Shown in pieces: positions 10,973 through 22,565 of a DNA stretch of 64,000 nt. Origin of the DNA: Lasiosphaeria ovina (lineage: Eukaryota; Ascomycota; Sordariomycetes; Sordariales; Lasiosphaeriaceae); contig JAULSN010000012.1 in assembly GCA_033439765.1 (NCBI GenBank), forward strand, positions 62,001 to 126,000, in the 5' to 3' direction. The notes beneath the pieces are model-generated. The model did no database searches. It was not told where the DNA came from and was given only the letters and a program-made list of their open reading frames with translations. The position numbers were made by a program, and so were the translations under genes. Every line of letters begins with the position of its first letter. The first letter of the stretch is position 1.

Positions 10973-12148
10973 TCGGACAAGAATACAAATGCTCGGACCG
11001 GCAAGCAGCTTTATAAAGCCTTTGGGACGTGAGCGGCTGGAGCGACTTACCAGGCAGCGATCTTTTTGATGCTGGCGCAGCCCACAGGCAACCAACTTGC
11101 GCCATGCCGTCGCCAGGGTATTATAGGTCAGGGTGTAGGCCAGCCTCCGCCTTAAGAGCTTGGCAATACGACTCTGTTATACTGCGAGGTGCCCTATTTG
11201 CACCCCCTGTTTTGTTGCTGTTCTTGGTGGCATTTCACGACAATCCGAAGAGGCACAGCAGAACTTCACAAAGTCCAGCCAGACCATGCGAGTGGCCTCC
11301 TTACTCCTTCATTCCCACCACATTACGTCGCACTGCATTCCTGGGTTTCCCTCTGTTGATTGCGAGCTCACAATTCGGAACTCGGGACTCGCGTGATTGG
11401 TCCGCAACGGGAAAGTACATGTACGTGCATGTCCTTAGGATTCGACGATAACGCCAGCCCGATTGGCAGCTTTCTCTCGTCGGAGAGACTTTCCGAACAT
11501 TTTGCAACAAATAGTAGAAACTATCTTGTTACTGTAATCTCAAAGATATATCGGAAAAAGTATAATCTAACCCCTGAATGTTTGTCGGCGTGGTACCTAA
11601 TTAGCTTCAATAGGTATTTCAAGGAGAGAGATAGGCCTTGGGGATTCTATAATAAGAATTTTAATAGCCATAACCTCCTCGCAGAAAAACATTCAGGGCG
11701 AGCCGTAAGATATTAACGTCTTTCAAATATGCTACAGTGTAGAAAGTCCCCTGCTAATAAACATTCAGTGATTAGATTATATATTCGTTGAAGAACCCAC
11801 ATGGAGTTACACAACGTCATGTACCATTTTGGCGCCTCCAAGAAGGGCAGTTGCTGACTTGCTCGCCTTCGCCCAGGATGTGCACAGCCTTTTCAGGCAG
11901 CAGCTGCGCAATGGATCCAGTCAGGTCCCGTGATCGGGGGAGCCCGAATCACCTGTCACAGTTATTTTTTACATCTCCAGTCACACAGCCTTACCAGAGC
12001 CCAACGGCTATGTGCGCCATTTTCTGTATTCCCAACCTGTTATCTTGGAAATTTCATACCCAGACCATCCTGCGAGTCGAACTTTCGTCGATATCAATAA
12101 TCTCCCTTGACCATCCTTTCGGGCTCTGGAATCTGGAATTGGACCGCA
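10973..12148. other. Intergenic, contains a MITE
   Basis: No gene recognised. The MITE copy at 11561-11781 lies here; the final 300 bases are the presumed promoter and leader of the 1145-aa gene. Confidence 0.5.
11561..11781. mobile_element. MITE-like inverted-repeat element, copy 1
   Basis: About 221 bp bounded by imperfect inverted repeats, TATAATCTAA then CTGAATGTTT at the left and their inverse (AAACATTCAG then TTAGATTATA) at the right, flanked by TA. No coding capacity. It shares ends and internal words (TAACCTCC, GCCGTAAGA) with the element at 44272-44529. Confidence 0.8.
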
Positions 12149-15100
12149 ATGGGCAAACGTTATTCATATTTGTGGAGATGTCACGAATGCTTCGCTGGGC
12201 CTTATGAAGTGGAAAATGTGTTTGCTTGCACAAACCCCGCCTGCGTCTCGCACTTTCGCTGTGAATGTTGCAGTGTTGAGAGGTCCCCAGCTACCAAACG
12301 TTCAATCAACAGCAGAAGCGTATCACCAGAACCTACGATCTATCAACCATCATTTGAACAGAGAAGCCAGTCACCAGTACCATCAACCAATGAACCCCCG
12401 AAGACCACGACAGCCTACAAACACTCGCTTGGACAAAGCCAATCCCATACGGTGGGGGCAACGACGCTCCCAGATTCGGGCTACGGTTCTGCCTCCAAAA
12501 CTACAGTGAACGTACATCAATCCCCGGCAGCCAGCCGGACCAAGTTGGACGACAATGTCTCTATCCTGGCCGATGACGCTGTATCTATCATAACCGATGA
12601 CTTGTCATCCGATCTTTCCCCAGATCTTGTCAGGACATACGTCGGAACTTTTGCGCGGTGTCTCTTGGAGTCTACGCAAAGTCAGACCTTGAAATTATGC
12701 CCACAAGTTGCACAGAACCTGCCTCGCCTGCTCCGTACATTCGCGTTCCGGCTCGCATTGGAAGATAACTCGGCCAGCGGAAAGGCCGTGGCTACATTTA
12801 CGAGACAAAATAAACTGTGAGCACCTCTCTTCTTTGTGTTTCGTGTACTACCTAACTCACGGAGCGTCGTAGTCGAATTACGAAAGCGTTTGTGACAGCG
12901 GCGGAATTTCTTCAAGATGCAGAACAGGACAATAATCAAGAACGGGTCTCAAACAATGAGGAAGAGACGCCCTCTGAAGAACATGACAAAAGCATTGCCG
13001 GCAAAGAGATTACAGCACAGAGGGTCATCCACTGGCTTGCGTCTCAGCCGTCGTTTGTCTCAGCTATGAACCACCTTGAACTCGAGGATGCCGCGATCAC
13101 CGAAGAGCTGTGGGGTGTGGAGGAGGACGATTGGGTTGAACTAAGCGATTCTGACTTGGCGAGGATCGACTTTACAGTGAAAACGACGGCATTCTCCTGG
13201 CTTACGGCTGCGGTGCAGCGTACAATCCGCCTCGATTATTCGAATACCCATGTCCTGAGCGCCGTGCAGACCTGCGTCTCGTCCGTTCTCCCCCAAGCAA
13301 GTGGAAGCAGAGCGCTCCGCCCGCAATCTCTTCGGCTAGAACTGCTCTGGGACCCCCGGGCTTTCATCAACGAACAGGGGTACGATGGAGCCAGCTCGCT
13401 CCTCACAGCCGTGACAATTAGTGGATCTGAAGATAGCCCGCAACTGCTTCCATGCTTGCAGTATGTTAAACAGACATGGCCCCTGGTTGGTGAGCCTATC
13501 ATGGACGCCATCGCGTCCGCGGCTGCAAAACCCCCAGGCACCGCCATCAAGAGTGAGTGATGTCGAGAGTTTGTTGTGGCTGTAATTGTTTATCATTTAC
13601 TCATTTGCTTGTTGGCTCAATTGTCTACCGACGCTGTTCACTATCAATCTTCCACATTTCTTTCCAGTTAACTAACTTCATGTGTAGGCACTTTATTTGA
13701 CAATACCGAGATTACATTAAGTATCAACAATGGCGCTGTGGCTGTCGAGTGTGTTGGCCTCTTTGATTCCATTCTAGAGGCCACCGAGGTTCTGGCCTGG
13801 GCCGGCGCCGCCTTGCGGGAGGCCTCGGATCAAAATTCAATCCGATATAGCGTCATGAATATGTGGCGTGCTTACTCAACAAAAGGCCCTCTGATTGCGG
13901 TGGGGTTCTCCGAAGAGGACCTCTCTACGGATAATGGCCCTGGACTCGGTACTGGTGACTGCTGGCATGGCTTGGTCAAGAACCCCGTTATTGCGAAGGG
14001 GTTTCCAGTCCCAATCCGACCCAAGGGAATACCCGGTCTGGAAGTTCCACTCGAAGCCATGGGACTCCTAGTTGGGGCACCATGTGTGACGGCTTTTCAG
14101 AACAGAGCAGTCATGAAAGGATTCAACGCTGCGATAGTGCCTACAGCCGAAAGTGGGTCAATCATTCACTGGCACTTGATTCTGAACACGGACGGCAGCC
14201 GTCTACCATATTCGGATAGCCGCATTCTCTCGAGTATACACATGGATTTGCCGGCTGCGTTGCCACGAATTCAAGCTGCGAGACACATCCTTGGATGGAC
14301 ACCAAAGGTGTGGTACAACGTCGGCAAGTCTTCACATCCGCTACCAATATAAGTTTGACGCTAATCACGCCCACAGGATCGCCCTTGGCAAACTACAAGA
14401 TTGGATGGTCAAGTCCTGACTTTGTCGGACCCGGCTGTTCTCTAGAGAAGATTGTTATCTCAGGGGGTCCGGGATTCCTTTCGGCCGGGGCCGAGTTTTC
14501 TCTTGGACGCAAGGACAGAGCACCGGTCATCAGTCACAGCACTGCATATTTCGAGATGCTGAACTCGTTGTCCAGCTCGTATGTCGTCCTCTATGATGTC
14601 CAAGGCCACCGGGCGTGGCTTTCCAACGGCCTTCACGCCTTGCTACATCTTGTCCGGGCATCTCTTCAATATGACAGGGACAGCGATCTCTCCGCAGAGT
14701 GCCTCTTCGACCCCTCCAAGCTAGAAGAGGACCCCGACCCGTCAAGTCCAAGTGCCGCTGTTAACTTTTTGCGGGATCGACGTAACCTGGAGCAGCTTTT
14801 GTACCCGAATCCAGATGATATTCGCAGCGAAAAGACAACTATACCGGGAGGCAATACCATCACAACCGAGTACCGATCGTCGACAGGCGTATTCCTAAAG
14901 GATCGCATCAACCAGATAATGCACACATTGGAGCATCTTATCGACTACCAAGCCATCAGTGACTCTCCGTCGACCGGGGTGCCAATTAAAATGCGCCCCA
15001 GAAGTCGGATGGAGGGGTACCGATTCATGGATATTGCAGCTCGGAAGTCACTTACACCGCGTGTGGTGAGTCTCAGTGTCTATGCGGGCGCCGGTAAATC

Positions 15101-15830
15101 ATGGGTAGACTTCACGCGCGCTATCAAGGCGGTGACCGTCTTTGGCGAGGGGTTTGGAGAGCTGCTCGAGGTGCCATACGACACCACCTCTACCATCTGC
15201 TCTCCCTGGCATACGCTCCCAAAGAACAGGGACTACCTCGCCGCCAGCCAGTACGACCTGACAAAGGTCCTCAGGCAAGAGGGCAGCACTGCCTGCACCC
15301 CCCCAAAGTTAGCTCCGGGGATTTTCTGGCACCGATCGGCAACCGTATTTGACCCCTGTGCCTGCCGACAGGGTGAGCCAGTTGAGGTCTTCGGCATGCC
15401 CGTGCCGAAGGTGCGGCGCGCCTGTGACCGCGTGCAGATCATCCTGCCATCACAGAATCTGCTGAAAGGGCTTAGGGGAAAGTACCACACGCCTGTAGTG
15501 ACCATTGGCACCGAGGGGGCCGTGATATTTGGCCGCAGCGATCTTCTGCCGTGGAAGTGGCCAGACCAAGGGGCACCAAAGCCGGATGTCAAGACCGATT
15601 CAGAGGCAGATGATGAAGGAACCCTGTCAGTCGCATCGGCGTCGACGATCCTGGTACCCGCCACCGCTCCCGTGAACGTCGACGGCTCCGAGGAAGATCC
15701 AAGGACAGAGTCAAACCCGGCAAACGAGAAAATGGACGGAGTCGAATTCACGGCCGCGGAGGTGCCGGGCCATCGTGCCAAGAAGCGGAGGATCCGGGAT
15801 ATTATGAAGAGTATAATGAGCACTAATTAG
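12149..15830 (+). CDS. Unknown 1145-aa protein, N-terminal Cys cluster
   Basis: Four exons: 12149-12816, 12873-13552, 13688-14323, 14377-15830 (3438 nt). Introns are 56, 135 and 53 nt; the third starts GCAAGT and must be a GC..AG intron, since only that donor keeps NVGSPLANYKIGW in frame. The start MGKRYSYLWRCHEC is followed by a cysteine array (CHEC, ACTNPAC, RCECC) that looks like a small zinc-binding module. Next come a Ser/Thr/Pro-rich linker (about 60-150) and a large folded region without a recognised domain. The tail is acidic and Ser-rich and ends in a basic patch (KKRRIRD), possibly a nuclear signal. Proteins of this shape recur in filamentous ascomycetes without assigned function. 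The gene is intact, unlike everything between it and the left edge. I do not recognise a function. Confidence 0.85.
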
Positions 15831-17493
15831 CCGACAAGACACATCATGGCTAGACTGTCCACCGCTTGTTGATAGAAGGAAACATATTGCTTCAAACGAA
15901 GAGTTCAATTTCTGGATAATTCGCTGGTACGTGCAAGGTGGATACCAGCCAGAAGTATATCAATCTATGCAATTCAGACCGGTCGTGCCACCCGCTATCT
16001 AGAAAAGAGAAAGACCACTAAGATCCCAGAATAGCGATTATCGGAGCTATTTCCTCCCCCGGTAGAAAACCTTTACGGCGCGAAGTGAGTTATGAAGGGT
16101 TTTGGAATTCAATAATAGGGATTTTAACAGCTAATATAACCTCCATCGGCGAGAGACCTATACGGCGAGTTATAAGATACTAAAGCCCTTTGGATCTTGG
16201 GAAGTCCCTCGCCGGGGATCTTTAAAGCCTTAATACTTTGCGGCTCGCCGTAAAGGTTTTTCGCTCAGGGAAGTGGTCTGGTGAGAAGCGCGGGATGCCG
16301 GACTCGTCAAAGGTGGCGGTGGTGGACGACACGAAGGTTTAAGAGGGATGCGAATCCTACGGCAATTTGAACTAGCAGGGGCTATCCCGCCCTTCATTCG
16401 CTCATTTCGAGATCTGCCCCGTTTTTCTCCGTCTCCCCACGATCTCGATCGCGAAATTCGGCGACTTTCAATCCCTAGCTTGCTATTACCTAAAGTAGTT
16501 CGAATCGCAAACGAAACAGTCTATGCTCGGTCTCATCGCGACATTGGAAATTCGGCACTGACGTGTAGTGTAATATTGCAGCGAGTCTAGGCCCGTTCCT
16601 ATCATGGACGAGTGCATCCATTGCACCTGCACCATCTTCAGCTCGACGCACGCCAGCCAGATAGGTAATTACGCCCCAGCCAGCGCTGACCCCGAGTTTA
16701 GCACACGACGAAACAGAGTTCCTACCTAGCCTCTGATCGACGACTAAGGTTTAAAGAAAACGCCCGCCTACGGCGGATAATTACCAGACCGGGCCTCTCC
16801 GACGACAGACAGGCGCTAGGGATCGACACGTGGGTGCGCCTATCTAGGAATGCTCAAAGAAACAAATAGCACGGAGCTGAGAGAGCTGAAAAATTGTGGC
16901 TGCCTGTGGATTTAAGTGGAAGCGGCACCTGCATACACGAGCTGAGTCCCTGAAAGAACAAACCACAGAAAACAGAAGACGGCAGCACTAGCGGACGCCT
17001 TCGGTCTTTCTTGTTGGGCAGATCAACAGCCACATTCCACGTCAGCAGAAAGGCGGTCTGATGCCGGCCAGTCGTGCCAGCACTGGCACGCCTCAATTGA
17101 TCAAGAGACTGACTTGCTGCATTTCAGACCAATGTCGATATTCACGGAGCAATTTGTGTGTGTAATAATATCGAACGGCGATGTCCGGGGGCGCTGTGGC
17201 TTGTTGACAATCACTGTCGATCCCGTACTAGTCTAGTGCGTTCCTTTCTTGGATATGGCTCGCTCCTTCTGGCCCGGCTCCGTTGGATCCAGACACTCTG
17301 AACAGCCAGCCACAGCCCTCGGCGGCGGTCAGTGAGTGCTGTGTTGCTGCCCTCAGGTGCAGGTGAATACTGAGTACAAAGATGCCGGCTTCGCTCATGC
17401 CTTTCGACACTCTCGGGAGTCTCCTCTCATCATTCGTGTCATCACTCATCTCATCACTCTTAAGAGAGATTAGATCCCACTCGGCCACCCAAG
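15831..17493. other. Intergenic, contains a relic inverted-repeat element
   Basis: No gene supported. A relic related to the MITEs lies at 16065-16262; the rest holds only short frames. Confidence 0.5.
16065..16262. repeat. Relic MITE-related inverted repeat
   Basis: GAAAACCTTTACGGCG at 16065-16080 is mirrored by CGCCGTAAAGGTTTTTC at 16246-16262. The interior (TAATATAACCTCC, TTTGGATCTTGG) resembles the interior of the MITE at 44272-44529. Confidence 0.65.
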
Positions 17494-18884
17494 ATGAAGC
17501 TCCTAGGCCTGTTGTCGACCCTTCTGGTGTCCGGCATTGCCCTCGGCAGTGTCGTGCCAGTTGCCGTTCCCGGCAGTGAGCTGGAAGAGGGCCTTGCCGA
17601 TGCGGCGCTCAACCGCCTCATGCGCCGTACCTGCACGTCCAACGTACGTTGTTACTTGGGATTCATGGTGGAGATACCCCGAAGATTGACCCGCTAACCT
17701 CGAATTTTTCATGGTGTAGAACTGCGCCCGCGAGGTCACGGGCACGAATCCAGGACTGCCGCCTGTGACGTTGAGAAAGGCCGACTGCTCGAGTTTCATG
17801 GCTCGGACAGTGTCCTACAGCACCGTCACTACCGTCACTTCCGCCCAGCTCCTGCGCCGCCAGCAGACCATCGTACCGAGCAACCTCCCCGCCTACGCCA
17901 GCAGCGTCTGCAACGCGTCGAAATACTCCAGCGCCTGCTCTTGCTGGGGCATCACGGCCTCGACGACCACGGTGACGTCTGTGTCGACGGTGACGGTGGC
18001 GCCGGCTCTGGCCACCCACTCGGGCATCTTGCAGGTGAAGAGCGGCGACACCGTTCTCGGATACATCGCGCCCGACCCAAACTACTGGACTCCTCTCCTG
18101 ACAGCAGATGCCAACGCCGCGCTGGGTATCTCGTTTGTGTCGGCTGCCGGCGCGACCGCCGTGACCCAGGTCGACTTCACCATGACCAACGACAACCGGG
18201 GCGTCTACTTTGGCTTTGTGGTTGGCCGGGACAGCACGAGCAGCGATATCGCAGCCGGATCCTTTAAGTATGCATCCATGTAGTCTCAATTCCAACCGCC
18301 CGTGTCTTCGCCCATGACAATAAATATCTAACTGTCTATATCAATAGTTACCTCTACATCGATCCTATCTCGGTTAACAGTAAGACCGTGGCCTTTTATA
18401 TCTGTTTGTTATTTGAGAGCTACCCCATCGCTGACACAAAGTGTCATTTGAAGCTGCTCCCGGAAGCACGCCGCAGTCGGTTCCTAGCTACTTCTCGACC
18501 TCGACTGGCCTCGACAAGCAAGCCGAGACGGCTCTGGTAAGCTTTTTCCCTTCCTAATTATCGTACCCAACTTAATTATGATGTGCCATGGACTAATTAT
18601 TTGTCTAGTGGAATGTTGATCTTGCTACGGGAGCAGTGACTGCTTCGTGGGTCAATACCGATGGAAGTGAGTCTTTTTTTCTTCTTTTTCGCCCCACCAA
18701 CCAACCTTTCTCCTCATCTTCAATACCGCGATGTGCAGCTACTAATATTTGACTAGCTACCACGGTGCCCACGGTCCTCTTTGTTCAGTCCAATCACGTC
18801 TATGGCGGCGGTGATGCGGAGGCATTCCATTCTAGGTTTCCTGCGCCGGTGACTACCGTCTCGATTACTTTCGTCCCCACTTGA
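17494..18884 (+). CDS. Secreted protein, 336 aa, unknown function
   Basis: Six exons: 17494-17643, 17720-18267, 18348-18379, 18442-18536, 18609-18666, 18757-18884; the frame closes exactly at 1011 nt. The N-terminus (MKLLGLLSTLLVSGIALG) is a clear signal peptide, followed by an RR dibasic site that could be a propeptide cleavage point. A Cys-containing segment (NCARE, ADCSS, VCNASKYSSACSCWG) precedes a Thr/Val-rich linker. The C-terminal region (GDTVLGYIAPDPNYW to the end) looks like a beta-rich fold without a family I can name. The layout resembles fungal secreted, wall- or surface-associated proteins. The fourth exon uses an AAG acceptor. No lesion is seen. Confidence 0.85.
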
Positions 18885-19233
18885 GAGAAAGAGATGCAAT
18901 AGAAACTAGACAGACTAGCCGGTAGTTTGCGCGCCCATAGAGTCCATAGTCAAAAGCCGGGTTGTAAAGTTGTTGCTATCCTGCTCGTCGTTCTGTTCAA
19001 GTTTCTCCTCAGGCATCTCTTGTTTCATGACGATGGCAGGCTTGGCGCGTTGTTTTGGTGGTACTAATTTGGTTGCAAAAGACCTCATCTGGGTACATAA
19101 TCAGATATCAGACCTGAAGCACTCACTGACTGGTCCCTTTGAAACCAAGAACCCTCAGTTATGTCCTCCTCCTTCAACCTTGGAAACTGCCTGCACTTGT
19201 TAATCACGGCCACCTCTCATGACTTTCTTGCCG
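18885..19233. other. Spacer, no gene seen
   Basis: 3' regions of the convergent secreted-protein and TPR genes. Confidence 0.5.
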
Positions 19234-20673
19234 TCAAGACTGCGCAGCAGCTAGCTCGGCGGGAAACCACACGCCGCCGTTGGCAAACGAGAGCACGACC
19301 GTCTCGGCCGCCTCGGGCCACTTGCCCGTGTGCTCGGACCACATGCGCCTTCTCCTGCGCAAGCTCGTCTCCATCCTGCCCCAGGCTGGGTGGCGTGGGT
19401 CCGTTGCGCCGAGGGCGCGGGCCGTCAGGTTGATGGCGTGCTCCATGTCGCGAGCCGCCGCTGCCTCTGCTGCGCTACCGTCGGCGGAGGGGGGGAAGAG
19501 AAGAAACCTTGCCTCGGACCTCGCCGCGGCCTCGTACAGCCAGGTGGCCTTGGCCTGCGCGGGGACCGTGTGCGGGACGAGGTCGGCGATCTCTCGCGCG
19601 CCGAGCACGTCGTTCGCCGTGATGGTGGGTGGCAGAGTTCTGGTGTGCTCGTACCAGTGGTGTATGGTAGTCTTGAGGCCGTTGATGACAAAGTCCCAGA
19701 GTGCCTTGCTGTCGTGGCCTGCGAACCTGGTTGCCATGGCCGCGTGGCAGGCTTCCAGGGAGCCCTCGAGGTCGGCAAAGTCCTTGTCGCGCTCGTAGAT
19801 CAAGCCGTGGCGTACCATGGAAGTCGTGGCGAGCTTGTAGGCCAGTGCCGAGATGCCAGCCAGCGGCGGTGATGGCGTCTCGGCTACGCGTAGCATTTCC
19901 TGGTAATGATCGATCAGGGCGTCAATGTCTGCAATCTTCTTGGTGGCCACAAAACGGCGCCGCAGCAAGCCCGCCAAAACTTCCATGGTCTTCATATCGG
20001 ACTGGAAATGTTTGTCGTTCTCGGCGGCCAGCTGCTGGGGTGTTCTCCGTGCTTCGAGGTCGCTGCAGACTTCTCGAGAGATTGCAATCCCCTTTTCGAG
20101 ATACTCGATATCGTCCGTTAGGTCATATCCGAGTCCACACAGTTCGGCACGCTCTAAGCCAAGCGCATGAGTAAATATCCTGTCAGACTTGGGTATGGAG
20201 AGGTCCTCGAGAACATGGATTGCCTCGTCGACGTCGGTTCTCTGCCTTGTCTTTCTGCAGCGCCTGTCGAGACAAACGCGAAAGTCTTTCAATAATCGCA
20301 TCCAGGTATCAGTATCAGCTTTCTCGTCTTCGCTGCCGTCTGCGACGGGAGGGCATTCCTCGACGGATTTGCGCAAGAATAGGGTGGACTCTCGGGCATC
20401 GGCAGGATTGCTGGATACAATGTAGCGCTCCGTGAGCAAGGTGCCCAAGAGACTGAGTAGACCAGCGTGGTCTGCCTCTGTTCGGCTGCTGGGGGTTTGA
20501 ACCTGTTCGATCGCGGACCGTGCGTGGAGAATGGCTGAGTCGAGGTCCTTGACATCTTTGGACGTCTGGAATTTAGAGTACAATTGCTCCGCAAGTTGGA
20601 TTCCCTTCTTCTGTGTAGAGTTGAGTATCTCGGTATCGATTGGGCCTAGTGACTGAGACACGATTCCGTCCAT
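19234..20673 (-). CDS. TPR-repeat protein, 479 aa
   Basis: Single exon, start MDGIVSQS at 20673. The protein is almost entirely helical. Degenerate tetratricopeptide motifs recur with the D(L/I/V)D.AI or DLE pattern common in fungal TPR arrays: DLDSAILHARSAIEQ, DVDEAIHVLED, DIEYLEKGIAISREV, DIDALIDHYQEML, DLEGSLEACHAAM. Such arrays are often joined to CHAT protease or NB-ARC domains; here the protein ends without either, after VWFPAEL. It is divergently arranged with the HET gene 369 bp away, so the two may share a control region. TPR proteins act as scaffolds or sensors; a role as partner or regulator of the neighbouring HET protein is inference from position only. Confidence 0.82.
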   Translation of the reverse strand: MDGIVSQSLGPIDTEILNSTQKKGIQLAEQLYSKFQTSKDVKDLDSAILHARSAIEQVQTPSSRTEADHAGLLSLLGTLLTERYIVSSNPADARESTLFLRKSVEECPPVADGSEDEKADTDTWMRLLKDFRVCLDRRCRKTRQRTDVDEAIHVLEDLSIPKSDRIFTHALGLERAELCGLGYDLTDDIEYLEKGIAISREVCSDLEARRTPQQLAAENDKHFQSDMKTMEVLAGLLRRRFVATKKIADIDALIDHYQEMLRVAETPSPPLAGISALAYKLATTSMVRHGLIYERDKDFADLEGSLEACHAAMATRFAGHDSKALWDFVINGLKTTIHHWYEHTRTLPPTITANDVLGAREIADLVPHTVPAQAKATWLYEAAARSEARFLLFPPSADGSAAEAAAARDMEHAINLTARALGATDPRHPAWGRMETSLRRRRRMWSEHTGKWPEAAETVVLSFANGGVWFPAELAAAQS

Positions 20674-21042
20674 ATTGATGGGAAGGGGTTATTGTGAGTG
20701 AAAATAACGACGCTGATGCAGGTTTTGGGCGCCCACATTTCAGCCACGGATGGATACCAAAATGTCAAATGGAGAATACCGCGTGCGTAGTAAGCACAAG
20801 TGTTGGAACGGCTGACCTACCATCCAATGTACAGTTGCCACGCTGGCACATACTTTACTAAGCCCATCATGGAAAAGGCCGCTTACCAGTGGAGTGAGGG
20901 GGTCTGACGGCAGCCGAGATGAGTGCCGCAACAATATCACTTGGGTAGTTCATGTTATTATTTGACAGTTGACTCTCTTGCAAGTTAACCCCTTCTCTCG
21001 TAATTAGACAGAAACAAGCAAAACAGACAACCGACCACCGCC
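20674..21042. promoter_or_regulatory. Divergent promoter region between TPR and HET genes
   Basis: A 369-bp gap separates two start codons facing away from each other. The HET start has a good fungal context (CCGCCATGG). No specific binding site is claimed. Confidence 0.5.
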
Positions 21043-22533
21043 ATGGCCGGTACTGCCACAGACCCGTTCCTAGAGTCGATCGCAGACTGCAGTTTCTGCC
21101 TGGACCTTAACCGCGCCTACTTGCGTAGGCAATATCGGCGCTTCGGCCTTCTCGACCCCCAGGAACTCGAGTACGGCTTCACGCTCGCAAAGATGGCCGA
21201 AAACGCCTCCAGAACAGATTGCAATGGCTGCAGGCTCCTTCTCCGGGCCGCGCAACGCATCAAGGATGAGCACGGCATGGACTTCCGCCACGCGGCTCTC
21301 GAGTATCTCGACGGGGCTGGCAGTGGGACACTGGACGGTCTCTGCCTCAGGCTTAGCATGCTGTACCCCAGCCATGCTACCCAGGACGAATGGGACAGGG
21401 CAAGAGCGCGGCCTGATTTGTATCGCATTACCATCGTGTCGAGGCCGAGTAGAGACGATCGAGATCGCGCCATCGAGGATCGTATATCGTCACCTTTGTA
21501 CGAGGTCTTCAGAGCTCAGACTGCAGTTCCCAGAAATTCAGCAGTAGGGTACCGTCCCAGCCAACAATCTCCGCCTGAGAAATGGAATGCGCTGATAGCG
21601 AGACCATCTCGATGCGGCGATACCGGGTCGGCCGAAGCAGCGCTCTGGACACAGTCTCGGCTGCGTGGCGGCTGCACCCAGCACGAGCTCTGTAATAATC
21701 CCCCTGCCGACAAACAGCAGCGACTGCCCACTCGCTTGCTTGACCTTGGACCAGACTTGAGCCTGCCCACCGCCGACCCTAGGCTGCATATTACAACAGT
21801 AAACGACACGGCCTCGGGGGAAACGGAGTATATCTGTCTGAGCCACTGCTGGGGCGTTCCAGGACGGCACCAGCCGCCGCTAGAAACTACGCAGGAGACG
21901 TTCGAGGCGTTCCAGCAGGCCATTCCGTGGGCGCAGATACCGCTCACGTTTCGCGACGCCATCATCTTCACCCGCAGGTTGGGCATCCGCTACCTGTGGA
22001 TAGATTCCCTGTGCATCATCCAGCACGACGGCGACGACTGGCAGCGCGAGGTAGGACGCATGGCCAGCGTGTACGAGAACGCCACGCTGACCCTGGCCGC
22101 AGCTTCGTCTTCGAATAGCCACGAGGGGCTCTTCAGATTGTTTAGCCCGGCAGAGATGCCCCTCAGTAGTGCTGCCGATGACGGCGGCAACGGCAACGAG
22201 CACTGGCCGTCGGAAATCAGGCTGAGGAGATATCCCGACCCTGGCTTCTTCGACTTCCGGCAAGATGGGTCATATTCACGGACACGAGGTAATAGCAGCA
22301 GCGGCGTGTCGCCTCTGCTCCAGCGCGCATGGGTCTTCCAAGAACGCATCCTCTCTCGGCGCGTTCTCTACTTCACGCCCATGGAGCTGGTGCTAGAGTG
22401 CCGACAGTCCAGCGGCTCCGAGTCGGGGCTCCGCTGGATCGACTCGGCCGTCAAATTCGATTTTTACAAATCAACAGCAGCAGCCCACGACGCGCCATCC
22501 CCCTCGCCTTCGCCCTCGACATCACGCAACAAG

Positions 22534-22565
<32 letters not shown>

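Noticed and set aside
19280..19872. Two long plus-strand frames of 172 and 180 codons
   Set aside because: They lie opposite the TPR gene and have Arg/Pro-biased composition typical of shadow frames.
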